This document shows positions 45,454 through 54,763 of a stretch of 64,000 bases of DNA, piece after piece. Both the position numbers and the translations under genes were made by a program. The notes under the pieces are model-generated. The model was not told where the DNA came from. It made no database searches and saw only the letters and a list, made by a program, of their open reading frames with translations. The stretch comes from Oscillatoria princeps RMCB-10 (GTDB lineage Bacteria > Cyanobacteriota > Cyanobacteriia > Cyanobacteriales > Oscillatoriaceae), in assembly GCA_019359235.1 (NCBI GenBank), contig JAHHHT010000028.1, positions 46,334-110,333 of the forward strand, written 5' to 3'. Numbering within the stretch: the stretch's first letter is position 1; every line of letters starts with the position of its first letter.

Positions 45454-48201
45454 TTAGCGCACCTCAATGCGGTAGGTGCCGGCGAGGGGGATGGCGAAGT
45501 TGCCGGCGGGATCGTAAATCCAAGCTTTTATGTCTTGTGCGCCTTTTTCGAGGGCATCGCTGCTAAAATTAATCGACCAGCCGGCGTTGATGTAGGCGCG
45601 GTTATTGAGGGCTTTGGCAACATCTTGTCTGGGGGTGCCGGTTTGGGCGATTGCCAGAGGTTTATTAGTGGCTCCAGATGTTATAATAACCCAGACTGTC
45701 TTGCCTGATTTCACAGCTGCCCATCCGTAAGCGGATATCGCATCTCCTTGTCTGAAAAACTTCTGCTCAGCTTGGGAGTCTAAATGCCCCATGTAGCCAT
45801 CAGTCTTGCCAAGAAATTTTATACCTTTTAACTGAGATACGTCAATCCAGGGGAGTTCTTTCACAAACGTATCGAGGAGATTGTGGGAAGTCAGACTTAC
45901 TGCTATGTCGGGTTGGAATAGCAGGGGATTGCTGATGGCAAAGCTGAAGGATTTGACTCGACCGGCTAATTTCCCTCGGAAGAAAGACAGCGCCTCGCTG
46001 TCATTCGCAGGTAAGTGGCTGACTGTCACTCCATTTGCCGAGTTTCCCGGAAGAATTCGGTAATCCCGCCGCAACCCGCCCATGTAAGTGACTCGCAGCA
46101 TCACCGGCGGTACTCTGAAGAATGTCTTGTAGATTTTGCCGAACAGGGTATACTCGAATTTAATGCCGGCGCGAATGATGAATCCGTCACCGGCTTCTAG
46201 GGATTTCGATTCATTCCACTTCATGGAGAAAGTCCTGCCGGCAACTCCTGGCGTACAGATGCCAGACTGTCGCCTTTCCAACACCATCAGGTTGGAAACC
46301 GCCGGCATGTTGATGAAATCGGGAATCTCTGGAGACAGCCGGTAGTTGCAGAAAACCTGGAAAAAGGTGGAGGGTTCGTCAAAAAAGGGATGTCTGCCAT
46401 CCACTGCCAAAAAGTTGTACAATATATAGTCTCTCGGCTGAGTGGCTAAACTTTGCCGGTTGACTTCATCCAGGAACGTTGTGTAAGCTGCTTGGGATTG
46501 AAATATCGGTCGGGGTTGCCAGTTCAAGCGGTTTGCCGGCACTAAAGATATCTCCCAAGGAATAATATCCACTGGCTTATCTTTCAACAAGCGCACGACT
46601 TTCTCAGGTAGCTTGACTTTATCCAGGTTCGCTTGGCTTTTGGCATCCAAAGCAGCCTGAAGTTCCCTCAAATCCCAGAGAAAAGATGCCTTTTGCGCCA
46701 CTGCGGCGGGTGCCAGAGGTCGGGACATATTGCCGGTTAGCAGTTCGGGAATTATCTGGGAGTAGTAGTTATAGTGCGCCGCAGCTAAGATGAGGGCGTA
46801 GATATGAATCACATAGGATAACTTTTGCAGCCACTCTTTCCGAATTTTAAGCGCACACAGGGAAACAATTAGCGGGACACAAAAGAAAAATCTCAGGACG
46901 TGCCCCCCCTGACGGACGAATCCATGCTTGAAATCCAGGAGCAAAATTAGGGCTATCGCTGCTGCAAAGCTGGGATTCCCCTGTCGCGCTATTATAAATA
47001 GGAGTGCTGCTATCAGCGCAATTTCCGAGAGGGCGAGTCCTAGCTCCCAGGAAGAGCCAACGATACTCATGGCGCTGGAATAGCCAGAGGTAATTTCCAG
47101 ATAGCCTCTCAGATAAGACAGCAGGGAGGGAGAAGAAAAGATGATTGCGCCGGCGAGGCAAATCCCGTAAACTAAATAAAATCCCAGCCAGCCGGCAACT
47201 CTTGAATTTAGGTAATGTCTGTAGGGGCAGGCCCCCGTGCCTGCCCCCTCACCGTTGTGGGGAGATCGCGGAGGGATTGCCCCTACAGTTTCATCCCCGC
47301 ATTCTGCAACGCCAAATTTCCCACCGGCTCTCCAAATCACCCCCCCAACCGCTGCAGCGAATACGAGACAAGCGACTGTCTTACCCAGACTCAGCCAAAT
47401 ATTCTGCCCTAAAAAGATAAAGGCAGAAGTTCCGCCGGCTAGCACTGCGTCTGCGAGGGCGAAACAGCTAATCCTTAAATCTGACCCCTCGTTCCGGGGC
47501 GGGCACGGGGGCACCGCCCCTACTGTCTGGGAACGATAATATCGAGGCAGAGCCTCGATTTCCCCCCCTCTAACAATATGTATAAAATCAAACTTGGATG
47601 TCAAACACCTACAAACATTAGCCCCTAGAAATAGCAGTAATGAAACAGCTGTGAAGGGACCTAGGGAAACTTTGGTGTGGGCTAAAAAGCCGGCAAGCCC
47701 CCCAAGTCCCGCCGCCCACCACCTGATTGAGTTGGGGCGCAAAATCCTATCTGAAGACAGTAATATTATAAAGATAAACAGAATCTGGTACTCTGTCTGG
47801 CAAGCCTCGTACTCATCCGATATCAGATAGGGAAATAGCACGCTGAGCGCCAGTGAGGCTTTTTGCAGAGCTGTCTTGCTCGTGGCTATCTTCCACAGAG
47901 CCAGCCCAAATAATACAGTGTGGACAGCAACCCGAAAAGCGACGATTGGGAAGAAATTATCATCTAGCGCCGCTCCCCGAATCAGGTATCCCAAAGAGCC
48001 GTAAGTAAATATAATGTCTTGGCCAAAGATAGCTCTGTCCGCCGCCAGCCGGCTAATCGCATATTTCCACGACGGATCTAGCCCTGTGGATATCCCCCTC
48101 GGAAACGGCAGAAATGCGATGAAGCAATAGCCTGCGGGAATCAGCCACCCTAGAGAGAGGCTCCATTTTTTCAATAACTCAAAGCTATCCGCTTGTTTCA
48201 T
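45454..48201 (-). CDS. Large membrane protein, 915 aa, with repeat-derived inserts
   Basis: No family is recognised. About residues 1-520 hold ten or more membrane segments (LGWLIPAGYCFIAFLPFP, LGGLAGFLAHTKVSLGPF, WLGFYLVYGICLAGAIIF); the remainder is soluble, ending in a beta-rich domain (EFRVPPVMLRVTYMGG-like, GTYRIEVR). The layout suggests a membrane glycosyltransferase or oligosaccharide-handling protein. Two segments, RYYRSQTVGAVPPCPPRNEG and DETVGAIPPRSPHNGEGAGT, are translated palindromic repeats (see repeats at 47215 and 47525). The start ATG overlaps the stop of the upstream GT2 gene by 4 bases, so it is in that operon. Confidence 0.75.
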   Translation of the reverse strand: MKQADSFELLKKWSLSLGWLIPAGYCFIAFLPFPRGISTGLDPSWKYAISRLAADRAIFGQDIIFTYGSLGYLIRGAALDDNFFPIVAFRVAVHTVLFGLALWKIATSKTALQKASLALSVLFPYLISDEYEACQTEYQILFIFIILLSSDRILRPNSIRWWAAGLGGLAGFLAHTKVSLGPFTAVSLLLFLGANVCRCLTSKFDFIHIVRGGEIEALPRYYRSQTVGAVPPCPPRNEGSDLRISCFALADAVLAGGTSAFIFLGQNIWLSLGKTVACLVFAAAVGGVIWRAGGKFGVAECGDETVGAIPPRSPHNGEGAGTGACPYRHYLNSRVAGWLGFYLVYGICLAGAIIFSSPSLLSYLRGYLEITSGYSSAMSIVGSSWELGLALSEIALIAALLFIIARQGNPSFAAAIALILLLDFKHGFVRQGGHVLRFFFCVPLIVSLCALKIRKEWLQKLSYVIHIYALILAAAHYNYYSQIIPELLTGNMSRPLAPAAVAQKASFLWDLRELQAALDAKSQANLDKVKLPEKVVRLLKDKPVDIIPWEISLVPANRLNWQPRPIFQSQAAYTTFLDEVNRQSLATQPRDYILYNFLAVDGRHPFFDEPSTFFQVFCNYRLSPEIPDFINMPAVSNLMVLERRQSGICTPGVAGRTFSMKWNESKSLEAGDGFIIRAGIKFEYTLFGKIYKTFFRVPPVMLRVTYMGGLRRDYRILPGNSANGVTVSHLPANDSEALSFFRGKLAGRVKSFSFAISNPLLFQPDIAVSLTSHNLLDTFVKELPWIDVSQLKGIKFLGKTDGYMGHLDSQAEQKFFRQGDAISAYGWAAVKSGKTVWVIITSGATNKPLAIAQTGTPRQDVAKALNNRAYINAGWSINFSSDALEKGAQDIKAWIYDPAGNFAIPLAGTYRIEVR
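47215..47300. repeat. Palindromic repeat inside coding sequence, insert 1
   Basis: TGTAGGGGCAGGCCCCCGTG followed by CCTGCCCC and, 30 bases on, GGGATTGCCCCTACAG: the GTAGGGGC family found also at 49910, 50030, 52570 and 61876. It is translated in frame within the 915-residue protein. Confidence 0.75.
47470..47562. repeat. Palindromic repeat inside coding sequence, insert 2
   Basis: GGGGCACCGCCCCTAC (GTAGGGGC family), then TGTCTGGGAACG and GAGGCAGAGCCTC from the double-hairpin family. Both are translated in frame within the 915-residue protein. Confidence 0.7.
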
Positions 48202-49166
48202 CTGTCGAAGTTTTCCAAGATTTTGTGAGCCGGAGTCCGGGGTATATTTGTCACATCATAGTTTATGGCGGCGAGGAGCGACTGAAACCCCAGAATAACC
48301 GGCAGAGACGCCAGCATCACTGTCCCGCTGGTTGCCGGTATCCCCCGGCTGATGCTCAAATACCAATTATACACCCCAAACGCCGCTCCCGCCGCGCTCA
48401 GGGTGACGCCGGCAATCAGCTCAACCGAGCCGATGTTAAAGTCCCGCAAGAAGTAATTGTAAAAGATTCGCTTGCAAAACCGGTTCAGGTATTTCCCTGG
48501 AAAGGCGAGGATAACTCTGCCGATTTTGAGATTGCTGGCTTCCCTACCATACTTGGCTGCCATTGGCAAGTCGTAAACCACAGCGCGAACGGTGCTCAGC
48601 CGGAATAGCATATCACTTTCAAAGAAATATCGCTTATCAATTTTATGCAAAGGCAGCATTTTTAAGACGCTGGCGTGAATGGCTGTGTAGCCATTTGTTG
48701 GGTCCATAATGTCCCAGTAACCGCTGGCCATTTTATTGACAAAAGACAGGGCGGCATTGCCCACCAGCCGCAGTTTGGGCATGGACACCAATAAGTCCAG
48801 GTCGAAAAACCGATTTCCTTTGACATAATCCGCTAACCCGCCGGCAATCGGTTTGACAAACTTGGGAATCAGCGCCGGCTCCATTTGTCCATCCCCATCA
48901 ATTTTAACAATAATTGTCGCCCCATCCGCCAGCGCCTCCCTGTATCCAGAAATCACAGCACCCCCCACTCCCAAGTTGGTGCTGTGAAAGATAACTTTGA
49001 CTCGCGGATCTTTACAGTTGCTCTGCACGTAAGCACCGGCATTTTCCGGACAAGCATCATCAATCACATAAATATTACCCACTTCCGGCGGAATCTGTGC
49101 GATCACTTCCAGAATATGTTTCCTAACCCTAAAACAAGGAATCACAACAGCAATTATTGCCCGCAT
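48198..49166 (-). CDS. Glycosyltransferase family 2, DPM-like, membrane-anchored
   Basis: 322 residues. GT2 fold: AVVIPCFRVRKHILEVI, IYVIDDACPENAG, NLGVGGAVISGYREAL, and the catalytic VKIDGDGQM with the metal-binding Asp triplet (DGDG). Two C-terminal membrane segments (ELIAGVTLSAAGAAFGVYNW and VMLASLPVILGFQSLLAA) are typical of enzymes that load a sugar on polyprenyl phosphate. It lies 11 bases after the methyltransferase and overlaps the 915-residue gene by 4 bases, so all three form an operon. Confidence 0.9.
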   Translation of the reverse strand: MRAIIAVVIPCFRVRKHILEVIAQIPPEVGNIYVIDDACPENAGAYVQSNCKDPRVKVIFHSTNLGVGGAVISGYREALADGATIIVKIDGDGQMEPALIPKFVKPIAGGLADYVKGNRFFDLDLLVSMPKLRLVGNAALSFVNKMASGYWDIMDPTNGYTAIHASVLKMLPLHKIDKRYFFESDMLFRLSTVRAVVYDLPMAAKYGREASNLKIGRVILAFPGKYLNRFCKRIFYNYFLRDFNIGSVELIAGVTLSAAGAAFGVYNWYLSISRGIPATSGTVMLASLPVILGFQSLLAAINYDVTNIPRTPAHKILENFDR

Positions 49167-49177
49167 GCCCTCCCTCC

Positions 49178-49861
49178 TTAAATTCTCTTGGCGTCCTTGG
49201 CGTCTGGGCGGTTAAAAACCTCCCAAACACTCACCATAAACAGGGGTAACACATTCCAAAACAGCGGCACAAACGTGCGGCGGATTTGCTTGAACCCGCA
49301 AGACTTCATATAAGATTCTACTTGAGAGCCGGTGTGATAGTGATCCGGTGGCTTGGTTATCCCAAAGACTTTCCGCAAGCCGGTGTAGATAAAGTTCTCT
49401 GTGGGTAAAGAGGTAAGCAGAACGCCATCCGGCTTTAGCCAGTTGCGCAGCGCACTCACCGGCACCGAGAGATCCTGAAAGTGTTCCAGCACGTCGGCGG
49501 CGATTATAACATCAAAAAACTCTGCGGGTATCTTGACATCGGCTATATCTTGCTTTATAATATTAACATTGGTCAGCTGATACTTATCAATGACTTTCCG
49601 AGCCTCTGTATCTTCCAAATCGAGGAAGAAGACGGTTTTGAACTGCCGGCTGAGGGTGGGGAGGAATACGCCACCTCCGCCGCCGAAATCCAGGCAGGAA
49701 TCTTTCTGAACCGGCAGGCGCTGCAGGTGAAAGTGAATCAGCTTCAATCGCATCCAGAAGACTTGCCGCACCGGCCAGTATTTAGAATAGTACAGGGTGG
49801 GAATTCTATCGGAGTCGGTGGCAATTGCCTGGAGGAAGTCTGGGTCTATTTCAATAAACAT
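49178..49861 (-). CDS. SAM-dependent methyltransferase with repeat-derived tail
   Basis: 227 residues, class I fold: CLDFGGGGGVFLPTLSRQFK (motif I), VFFLDLEDTEARKVIDKYQL, FDVIIAADVLEHFQDLSVPV and LKPDGVLLTSLPTENF. It is first in the operon with the GT2 and the 915-residue protein, so a sugar or lipid-linked intermediate is a likely acceptor. The last ten residues (NRPDAKDAKRI) are translated from a GGCGTCCTTGGCGTCTGGGC repeat that ends the gene, so the native stop may have been lost. Confidence 0.85.
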   Translation of the reverse strand: MFIEIDPDFLQAIATDSDRIPTLYYSKYWPVRQVFWMRLKLIHFHLQRLPVQKDSCLDFGGGGGVFLPTLSRQFKTVFFLDLEDTEARKVIDKYQLTNVNIIKQDIADVKIPAEFFDVIIAADVLEHFQDLSVPVSALRNWLKPDGVLLTSLPTENFIYTGLRKVFGITKPPDHYHTGSQVESYMKSCGFKQIRRTFVPLFWNVLPLFMVSVWEVFNRPDAKDAKRI

Positions 49862-50116
49862 AAACGCTTCCGGTGGTGCGAAGGCGAGCGGGGGTGTTCG
49901 TTGGGGTGAGGGCGGCCACGGGGGGCCGCCCCTACGGCTGCGGGCGAATGGAATGAGTTTGTTGGCGAATTAATGGGGGATTATACCATGTCCGGTAGCA
50001 CCGTTGTTGTACGCGAGGTCGGGGCGGGTTTATTTATATTCTGCTCTGTGGCAGAAATATCTTGACAGAACCCGCCCCTACAAGGGTATGTGTACACAAC
50101 CCATGCAAGTTTATCA
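49862..50116. other. Spacer with GTAGGGGCGG palindromes
   Basis: No gene. GGCGGCCACGGGGGGCCGCC at about 49910, and GCGGGTTTATTTATATTCTG ... CAGAACCCGCCCCTAC at about 50034-50083, both of the palindrome family also seen at 47215 and 52570. Confidence 0.6.
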
Positions 50117-51193
50117 CTATGCCGGCAGGACTTCAATAACCACTAGCTCCGGACGGCACAAAAACCTCAACCGGGGCGCATTACCCCGCTCCATCCCGAT
50201 ACCGCGCGACACCACCAGCGTGCGGTTTCCGGGGAGTTTAGTCACACCGGCAGCCCACTGGCGGGGCACTTTGGAAAAAGTAATAATGGGCCCAATGAAA
50301 GGAAGCCGCACCTGCCCCCCGTGGGTGTGACCGGCAACGAGCAAATCAGCGCGGATATCGCTCAGCGCGAAGTCTGGCCGGTGCCCGAGGGCAATGTGAA
50401 ATCCAACGCATTCCGGAACCCGCAACTCACGATTTCCGGAAGCGCCCACGGTGAGCCCCGTGACGCACATTCCTGGCAGCTTTACGGTTTTATTTTCCGT
50501 AAATACCGTCACCGGCAGCCCCGCAAAATTCTGCGGCCAGTTTTGGAAGTCAATGTAGTTCTCCTTGTCTCCCTCAACCGCATATACGCCCAGGGGCGCA
50601 CTGAAATTAATTTCTTTGAGGAAAGTATTTAACTGTTTGCGCAAAACTTCCCGGCGCTCACTGTTATACTCCTCGAAATAATCTCCGGATAGAAGCATTA
50701 AGTCTGCCTTTTCTGCCACTGTCTTGCGCAGTGCTTCCCGCTGATATTCGCCCCAAACGTCTGTCTGAAAATCAGCAACAACAGCGATTTTAAAAGGCTT
50801 TTCTAGCTTGGGGGAGCTTAGCTGAATGCGAGACACTTCCAGCCAGTAGGGTTCGATGAAAAAGGCGTCGATTGCAATCGCCCCCAGGAGGAAAGCTGAT
50901 ACAGCGCTGGCAATCGCCACCCCTCTAAACTCCCGCCGCCAGATAAGGGCAATGCCGGTGAGGACAATAAAGCCGTGCAAGAATACCCCATAGCTTAACA
51001 GCCGGAGGAAGCCGAACAGACCGAACAGACCTATCTTCAGAGCCACAGCGGCGACAATCCCAGCCAAGGCTAGGGGAAAGAGGATGGCTCGCGCAACCCA
51101 TCCAGGTTTGTGCCGGCGCACAACCGACAGCGCCGCCAGATCGAGAGCTATCAGAATCAGGTTGTAGAGGATAGTTGACTTGTCTGTAAACAT
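50117..51193 (-). CDS. Membrane metallophosphoesterase-like protein, copy 1
   Basis: 358 residues: four N-terminal membrane segments, then a calcineurin-like phosphoesterase fold. Motifs are altered: IAVVADFQTDVW (usual D-x-H has Gln), LLSGDYFEEY (GD kept), VEGDKENY (usual GNHD/E replaced by GDKE), LGHRPDF and AGHTHGGQVRLPF (kept). So the Asn and His of motif III are missing, and one metal ligand of motif I. It may be inactive or have different metal chemistry. Neighbour at 51478 is a tandem duplicate with near-identical last 200 bases. Confidence 0.8.
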   Translation of the reverse strand: MFTDKSTILYNLILIALDLAALSVVRRHKPGWVARAILFPLALAGIVAAVALKIGLFGLFGFLRLLSYGVFLHGFIVLTGIALIWRREFRGVAIASAVSAFLLGAIAIDAFFIEPYWLEVSRIQLSSPKLEKPFKIAVVADFQTDVWGEYQREALRKTVAEKADLMLLSGDYFEEYNSERREVLRKQLNTFLKEINFSAPLGVYAVEGDKENYIDFQNWPQNFAGLPVTVFTENKTVKLPGMCVTGLTVGASGNRELRVPECVGFHIALGHRPDFALSDIRADLLVAGHTHGGQVRLPFIGPIITFSKVPRQWAAGVTKLPGNRTLVVSRGIGMERGNAPRLRFLCRPELVVIEVLPA

Positions 51194-51477
51194 ATTAGGA
51201 AATCACCGCTCAAAAAGGCTGGCACTTCATTAACCCTATCCTATCCAGACAATTTCCATTTTTTTGTTATTTTTATAACAAAATGTCTGCTTAGGGTGGT
51301 GCGAAAGCGAGCGGGGGCGCTCGCTGGTGTCAACTTAAGCTGTTCCCAGTTCTGGGCGGTTGAAACCGCAGCTATACAGACTTTACCCGCAAGGCAAGGG
51401 TTTTTAAAGTCCCGCTCTTCTCTTAAGTCCGCGTAGGCGGACTTCGTTTGTCGCAGTGAATTTCAATCGCCGGGTAG

Positions 51478-52545
51478 CTATGCCGGCAGGACTTCAATAA
51501 CCACTAGCTCCGGACGGCACAAAAACCTCAACCGGGGCGCATTACCCCGCTCCATCCCGATACCGCGCGACACCACCAGCGTGCGGTTTCCGGGGAGTTT
51601 AGTCACACCGGCAGCCCACTGGCGGGGCACTTTGGACAAAGTAATAACCGGCCCAATGAAAGGAAGCCGCACCTGCCCCCCGTGGGTGTGACCGGCAACG
51701 AGCAAATCAGCGCGGATATCGCTCAGCGCGAAGTCTGGCGCGTGTCCGAGAGCGATGTGAAATCCAGCGCATTCCGGAACCCGCAACTGAGGATTTCTGG
51801 AATCGCCCAGGGTGATCCCCGTGACGCACAGTTCGGGCAGTTTTACGGTTTTATTTTCTGGAAATACCGTCACCGGCAGCCCCGCAAAATTCTGCGGCCA
51901 GTTTTGGGGTTCGATGTGCTTCTCAACATCTCCGCCAACCGCATAGACGCCCAGCGGCGCACTGAAATTAATTTCTTTGAGGAAAGCATTGAACTGTTGG
52001 CGCAAAACTTCCCGGAGCTCACTGTTACCCTGATGCAAATAATCTCCGGCAAGCAGTATCAAATCTGCCTTTTCCGCGACGGCTTTGCGCAGGGCGTCCC
52101 GCTGGTACTCGCCCCAAACGTCTGTCTGGAAATCAGCGATGACAGCGATTTTTAAAGGTTGTTCCAGCTTTGGCGATTTCAGCTGAATGCGAGACACTTC
52201 CAGCCAGTAGGGTTCGATGAAAAAGGCGTCAATCGCAATCGCACCCAGGAGAAAAGCTGATACAGCGCTGGCAATCGCCACTCCTCTAAACTCTCGCCGC
52301 CAGATCAGGGCAATGCCGGTGAGGACAAGAAAGCCGTGCAAGAACAGCCCAGCACTTAACAGCGCCAGGACGCCGAACGCTCCTTTTCCCAGAGTGCCGG
52401 CGGCGACAGTGGCAGCCAGGACTAGGGGAAGGAGGTTGGCGAGGGCAACCCATCCAGGTTTGTGCCGGCGGACAACCGACAGCGCCGCCAGATCGAGAGC
52501 TATCAGAATCAGGTTGTAGAGGATAGTTGACTTGTCTGGAAACAT
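51478..52545 (-). CDS. Membrane metallophosphoesterase-like protein, copy 2
   Basis: 355 residues, paralogue of the preceding gene. Same order: four membrane segments, VADFQTDVWG, LAGDYLHQGN, VGGDVEKH, LGHAPDFA, AGHTHGGQVRLPF. The motif-III Asn and His are lost in this copy too (GGDVEKH), so the substitutions predate duplication. The two genes diverge in the second membrane segment and in residues about 190-215, while their C-termini are nearly identical in DNA, which suggests gene conversion. The 284-bp spacer between them is repeat-rich. Confidence 0.8.
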   Translation of the reverse strand: MFPDKSTILYNLILIALDLAALSVVRRHKPGWVALANLLPLVLAATVAAGTLGKGAFGVLALLSAGLFLHGFLVLTGIALIWRREFRGVAIASAVSAFLLGAIAIDAFFIEPYWLEVSRIQLKSPKLEQPLKIAVIADFQTDVWGEYQRDALRKAVAEKADLILLAGDYLHQGNSELREVLRQQFNAFLKEINFSAPLGVYAVGGDVEKHIEPQNWPQNFAGLPVTVFPENKTVKLPELCVTGITLGDSRNPQLRVPECAGFHIALGHAPDFALSDIRADLLVAGHTHGGQVRLPFIGPVITLSKVPRQWAAGVTKLPGNRTLVVSRGIGMERGNAPRLRFLCRPELVVIEVLPA

Positions 52546-52902
52546 ATCAGGAAATCCCCGCTCAAAAAGTAGGGGCTGGTTTATAGATATCCGAAGCTAC
52601 CTTCAGATATTTCGGGCGAACCCGCCCCTACTCCACCCACTCTATCCCAATTTTGGATGCAAGGATTTTGGATGCAAGGATTGCTCCCCCGGACAGCGCA
52701 TCGTTCCCAGGCGGAGCCTGGGAACGAGGAAGATTTATATCTGTCCCTGCGGGAGAGAAGGCGTAGGACAGGCATCTTGCCTGTCCCATGCCGGTCGCCC
52801 ACTTAAAAATAAGGGTTCTGAGAGAATCTCAATTCTCCCAGAACCGCCAGATTGAGCTCCAGCTTTTAAAAGCTATCTAACCGGAATCTGCTTAACAGTC
52901 CC
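52546..52902. other. 357-bp spacer built from palindromes
   Basis: No gene. GTAGGGGC...GCCCCTAC (52568-52632), a GTTCCCAGG...CCTGGGAACG hairpin (52702-52729), and GGACAGGCATCTTGCCTGTCC (about 52764-52784). It ends in hairpins before the pckA stop. Confidence 0.65.
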
Positions 52903-54504
52903 TCAAACCGGCACTGCAATCCGAGGTGCGCCTGCCATCACGGAAGCGTCAACAACATCGGTGAACTCCTTGAAGTTCTTGATAAACATCTCGGCCAGTT
53001 TCTTGGCTTGGGCGTCGTAAGCCGCCGGATCGCTCCAAGTCAGGCGGGGCTTGAGCACGTCACTGGGCACATCTGGGCAAGTGTCTGGCACCATGAAACC
53101 GAAGATCGGATCTTCAGTCATCGACACGCCATCGAGAGCGCCACTGAGCACGGCATTCAGAAGAGTGCGGGTGTACTGGATGGACATCCGGTGGCCTACT
53201 CCGTAGGGGCCACCCGTCCAGCCGGTGTTCACCAGCCAGACTTTGGCGTTTTGATTGGTAACCCGCTCTCCGAGCAAGCCGGCGTAGACGCTGGGGTGCA
53301 GGGCCATGAACGGTGCGCCGAAGCAGGCGCTGAAGGTGGCTTGCGGCTCGCTGCCCATTCCCCGCTCAGTCCCGGCCACTTTGGCGGTATAGCCGCTCAG
53401 GAAGTGGTACATTGCCTGCTCTTTATTGAGGAGAGCGATCGGCGGCATGACGCCAAAGGCATCTGCTGTCAGGAAGATGACGTTCTTGGGATGGTTGCCG
53501 ACGCCGGTGTGGCTGGCGTTGGGAATGTGAGACAGGGGATAAGCGGCGCGAGTGTTTTCCGTCAGGCTCTCGTCGTCCAAATTCAGGCGTCGCGTTACCG
53601 GATCGATCGCCACGTTTTCCAGCACCGTGCCGAAGCGGCGAGTGGTTGCGTAAATCTCCGGTTCGGCTGTTGCTGAGAGGCGAATCACTTTGGCGTAGCA
53701 GCCGCCCTCGAAGTTGAAAATCCCCTGGTCGCTCCAGCCGTGCTCGTCGTCACCAATCAGGGTGCGGTGCGGGTCCGCTGACAGGGTGGTTTTGCCGGTG
53801 CCAGACAGCCCGAAGAAGATTGCCGTGTCGCCATCCGCGCCGATGTTCGCCGAGCAGTGCATGGAGAGCACGTGTTTGTGCGGCAGCAGATAGTTGAGGA
53901 TGGTGAACACCGATTTCTTGATTTCACCGGCATAGCTCGTACCGCCAATCAAAATCAGCCGGCGGGCAAAATTGACGATCACGCAAGCTTCGGAGCGGGT
54001 GCCGTCCAATTCTGGCACCGCGTGGAAGTTGGGCACGTTAATAATCGTGAAGTCGGGAACGAAGCCGGCCAGGTCTTCATGCGGCGGCTGGATGAACATG
54101 TTGTGGGCAAACAGGCTGTGCCATGCTGTCTCCGTGATCACGCGCACCGAAATCCGATAGTTGGGGTCCGCACCGGCATAGCAGTCTTGAATAAACAGAT
54201 CCCGTCCTTGCAGGTATGCCAGCATCCGGGCGTACAGACTCTCGAAGCGCTGAGCCTCGAACGGCTGGTTGACTTTGCCCCACCAGATTTCTCCTTCGCT
54301 CTCTGGCTCGCGGACTATAAATTTGTCGTTGGGTGAGCGCCCGGTGTACTGGCCGGTGCGCACCACTATTGGCCCCAAGTGGGAAATAAACCCCTCGCGG
54401 CGTCGGGCGGCTTCCTCGTAAAGAGCTGGAGTGGAAATATTCCAGTACAGATTGCCTGTATGTACAATCCCGTGCCGGTCCAGACCGTAGTTGCTCTGTG
54501 TCAT
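52903..54504 (-). CDS. pckA: Phosphoenolpyruvate carboxykinase (ATP)
   Basis: The enzyme converts oxaloacetate and ATP to phosphoenolpyruvate, CO2 and ADP. Motifs: FGLSGTGKTTLSADP (P-loop), LIGDDEHGW (metal site), NFEGGCYAK (kinase-1a), GYTAKVAGTE and TGWTGGPYGVGHRMS. Length 533 with the ATG at 54504 (MTQSNYGL), chosen because AAGGAG lies 6 bases upstream; another ATG at 54534 lacks it. ATP-type PEPCK is absent from several model cyanobacteria, so its presence adds gluconeogenesis or a C4-acid link in this strain. Confidence 0.96.
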   Translation of the reverse strand: MTQSNYGLDRHGIVHTGNLYWNISTPALYEEAARRREGFISHLGPIVVRTGQYTGRSPNDKFIVREPESEGEIWWGKVNQPFEAQRFESLYARMLAYLQGRDLFIQDCYAGADPNYRISVRVITETAWHSLFAHNMFIQPPHEDLAGFVPDFTIINVPNFHAVPELDGTRSEACVIVNFARRLILIGGTSYAGEIKKSVFTILNYLLPHKHVLSMHCSANIGADGDTAIFFGLSGTGKTTLSADPHRTLIGDDEHGWSDQGIFNFEGGCYAKVIRLSATAEPEIYATTRRFGTVLENVAIDPVTRRLNLDDESLTENTRAAYPLSHIPNASHTGVGNHPKNVIFLTADAFGVMPPIALLNKEQAMYHFLSGYTAKVAGTERGMGSEPQATFSACFGAPFMALHPSVYAGLLGERVTNQNAKVWLVNTGWTGGPYGVGHRMSIQYTRTLLNAVLSGALDGVSMTEDPIFGFMVPDTCPDVPSDVLKPRLTWSDPAAYDAQAKKLAEMFIKNFKEFTDVVDASVMAGAPRIAVPV

Positions 54505-54763
54505 AACTAACTCCTTGGGCTGCTGTTGCAGCACTCTTTTTGGTGAAACCGTAGGTAACGCTTTTTTTGTTGCCCGCGCTACAGGATTTATTGTGCGGCA
54601 GGTTTTCCGAAAGTGCCTTTTTCTTTGGCTTTTATTTAGAATTGATCTCTACTTTGCCCTTTTCAACCTCCCCGCACTAAATTTTATTTTTTCTTTCGGC
54701 GACTGAGCGCCTCTCACTTTATGGTATCAAGTACAATGTAGTATCTTACGCACCTTTTTTCCT

